DNA of 6,241 bases from Syntrophaceae bacterium UBA2208 (GTDB taxonomy: Bacteria > Desulfobacterota > BSN033 > UBA1163), in assembly GCA_002327885.1 (NCBI GenBank), contig DCUS01000039.1, positions 1-6,241 on the forward strand, in the 5' to 3' direction. Below, piece by piece: positions 5,478 to 6,241 of the stretch (its first letter is position 1; each line of letters begins with the position of its first letter). Made by a program: the position numbers and the translations under genes. The notes beneath the pieces were generated by a model, which saw only the letters and a list, made by a program, of their open reading frames with translations, was not told where the DNA came from and did not search any database.

Positions 5478-5511
5478 AAGCCGGAGTCAGGATTAATCCA
5501 GACTCCGACTT
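5478..5511 (-). terminator. Terminator of the DUF3243 gene
   Basis: On the minus strand AAGTCGGAGTC pairs with GACTCCGGCTT (11 bp including one U-G pair), with a further GGA/TCC stem inside around TTAA, followed by a short U-rich TATT. One pair works only on the minus strand (it is C-A on the plus strand), so it serves the gene ending at 5522. Confidence 0.65.
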
Positions 5512-5521
5512 CAACTTAAAT

Positions 5522-5791
5522 CTAACCCACCATTTTGAACATCAGGGTGGCTATGACTTTTCTCTCCTCGGGAGTAGCCACGTCCCACATCTGCTTCAGT
5601 AGTTCTTCCTCTTTTGTCTGGGGGCAAACTTTTGATGCAAGGAAATCCCCCATTTTGACTGCCATGGTTTTGATGGTTTCATCTGAAACCCCAAACTTCC
5701 GTGCTTCAGCAATGCCTTCCTTCAGTGTCTTTCTCCAGGTATCCCAATCCTTCACATAATCCAACGCAGACAAACACTTAAATCTTTCCAT
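5522..5791 (-). CDS. DUF3243 family protein (YmfJ-like)
   Basis: 89 residues, the normal length for DUF3243 (B. subtilis YmfJ is about 85). Family features in order: WDTWRKTLKEGIAEARKFG (16-34), SDETIKTMAVKMGDFLASKV (36-55), P57 followed by acidic EEELLKQMWDVA (61-72) and TPEERKVIATLMFKMV (73-88). It is predicted to be a small, all-helical cytoplasmic protein; no biochemical function is known to me. The start is fixed by AAGGAGG 8 bases before ATG. A possible -10 TAAAAT lies at 5817-5822 without a good -35, so it may have its own weak promoter after the fasciclin gene's terminator-like hairpin. Cys56 sits where relatives I recall usually carry an acidic residue. Family assignment is from recalled motif pattern, fairly sure. 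Confidence 0.88.
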   Translation of the reverse strand: MERFKCLSALDYVKDWDTWRKTLKEGIAEARKFGVSDETIKTMAVKMGDFLASKVCPQTKEEELLKQMWDVATPEERKVIATLMFKMVG

Positions 5792-5799
5792 CTTCGTTT

Positions 5800-5806
5800 C
5801 CTCCTT
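5800..5806 (-). promoter_or_regulatory. Shine-Dalgarno for the DUF3243 gene
   Basis: AAGGAGG on the minus strand, 8 bases before ATG 5791. Confidence 0.8.
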
Positions 5807-5848
5807 TCTCCAAACAATTTTATGGGTTTAACTACGGGTTGAAATAAC

Positions 5849-5884
5849 GAAAGAGTTAGGAGTAAATCTCTTTCTAACTCTTTC
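5849..5884 (-). terminator. Terminator-like hairpin after the fasciclin gene
   Basis: Perfect 11-bp inverted repeat GAAAGAGTTAG/CTAACTCTTTC (5849-5859 and 5874-5884) with a 14-base loop, 9 bases past the stop of the fasciclin gene. On the minus strand it is followed by GTTATTTC, a poor U tract, so termination may be partial and the DUF3243 gene could receive some read-through. Confidence 0.55.
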
Positions 5885-5893
5885 AGTCTCTGC

Positions 5894-6241
5894 TTACTTT
5901 GGCAAAATAACTTTGTCGATCACATGGATCACCCCGTTATCCGCCATGACATCCGCCTTGACTACATTCGCTCCTTCAATTTTTACGCCACTCTTTGTGT
6001 CAATGCTCACATTCTGTCCTTGAACGGTCTTGGCTGTTGTCAATTTCATGACGTCAGCCGCAGTCACCTTGCCTGCAACGACATGGTAAGTCAAAATGGA
6101 CTTCAGTTTCGGAATGTCCTTAAGCAGACCTTCGACGGTGCCCACCGGCAGCTTGGCGAAAGCATCATCCGTGGGCGCAAAGACGGTGAACGGTCCCTTC
6201 CCCGAGAGTGTTTCAGCCAATCCTGCCGCCTTAACGGCCGT
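5894..6241 (-). CDS. Fasciclin (FAS1) domain protein, N-terminus outside window
   Basis: 115 visible residues of a single FAS1 domain, reaching the natural C-terminus. Conserved elements: the H1 box GPFTVFAPTDDAFAKLPVGT (ending near 6140), the central LTYHVVAGKV with the Tyr-His pair (from about 6097), and the H2 box NGVIHVIDKVILPK at the C-terminus. A TTG at 6218-6220 could pass as a start, but the frame stays open to 6241 with TAVKAAG preceding LAETLSGKG, the usual FAS1 lead-in. That TTG is therefore an internal Leu, and about 20-30 domain residues plus a probable signal peptide lie beyond the window. FAS1 proteins of this single-domain type are typically secreted or surface proteins involved in adhesion or matrix interactions; the partner here is unknown. 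A terminator-like hairpin follows. Confidence 0.94.
   Translation of the reverse strand, partial: TAVKAAGLAETLSGKGPFTVFAPTDDAFAKLPVGTVEGLLKDIPKLKSILTYHVVAGKVTAADVMKLTTAKTVQGQNVSIDTKSGVKIEGANVVKADVMADNGVIHVIDKVILPK

Noticed and set aside
6218..6220. TTG as the start codon of the fasciclin gene
   Set aside because: Upstream codons to the right edge continue a normal FAS1 sequence (TAVKAAG before LAETL), and a start here would cut the domain.

Overview
The window looks like ordinary chromosome from a free-living bacterium of moderate GC content. Shine-Dalgarno sites are strong (AGGAGG type), intergenic spacers are AT-rich, and several loci end in intrinsic terminators. The gene set (a SNF2/RapA-type helicase with a zinc-binding partner, a DUF523-DUF1722 fusion, a lone sulfite-oxidase-fold protein, a DUF3243 protein and a fasciclin domain) would fit an anaerobic or facultative lineage such as Nitrospirota, Desulfobacterota or a Firmicutes-related group. 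This placement is a guess: there is no rRNA, tRNA or other phylogenetic marker. I see no insertion sequence, integrase, phage gene, CRISPR array or tRNA.

Layout. (1) 1-2882, plus strand: a SNF2-family helicase that enters from the left edge already open, then a 376-residue protein with a Cys/His-rich C-terminus; the pair looks co-transcribed. (2) 2920-4380: a split-barrel flavoprotein of the pyridoxamine-phosphate-oxidase type on the minus strand and a TudS-like DUF523-DUF1722 fusion on the plus strand, diverging from a spacer of only 36 bp. (3) 4424-5029, minus strand: a small molybdopterin-domain protein with its own recognisable promoter. (4) 5034-5521: nearly 490 bp without a conventional gene. 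It holds a compact minus-strand unit: a promoter with an extended -10, a near-ideal Shine-Dalgarno, a 20-codon ORF ending in a Cys-rich tail, a long hairpin and a strong terminator. (5) 5522-6241, minus strand: a DUF3243 protein and a fasciclin-domain protein cut by the right edge, each followed by a terminator-like hairpin.

The genes do not form one pathway. The helicase and its zinc protein are a plausible functional pair, resembling in arrangement the yqhH-yqhG neighbours of Bacillus. The rest look like independent transcription units. The points most worth follow-up are the tiny Cys-tailed peptide unit at 5149-5422, the loss of the expected molybdenum-ligand Cys in the sulfite-oxidase-like protein, the Ser in place of the expected cluster Cys in the TudS-like domain, and the RING-like ligand spacing at the end of the helicase partner.
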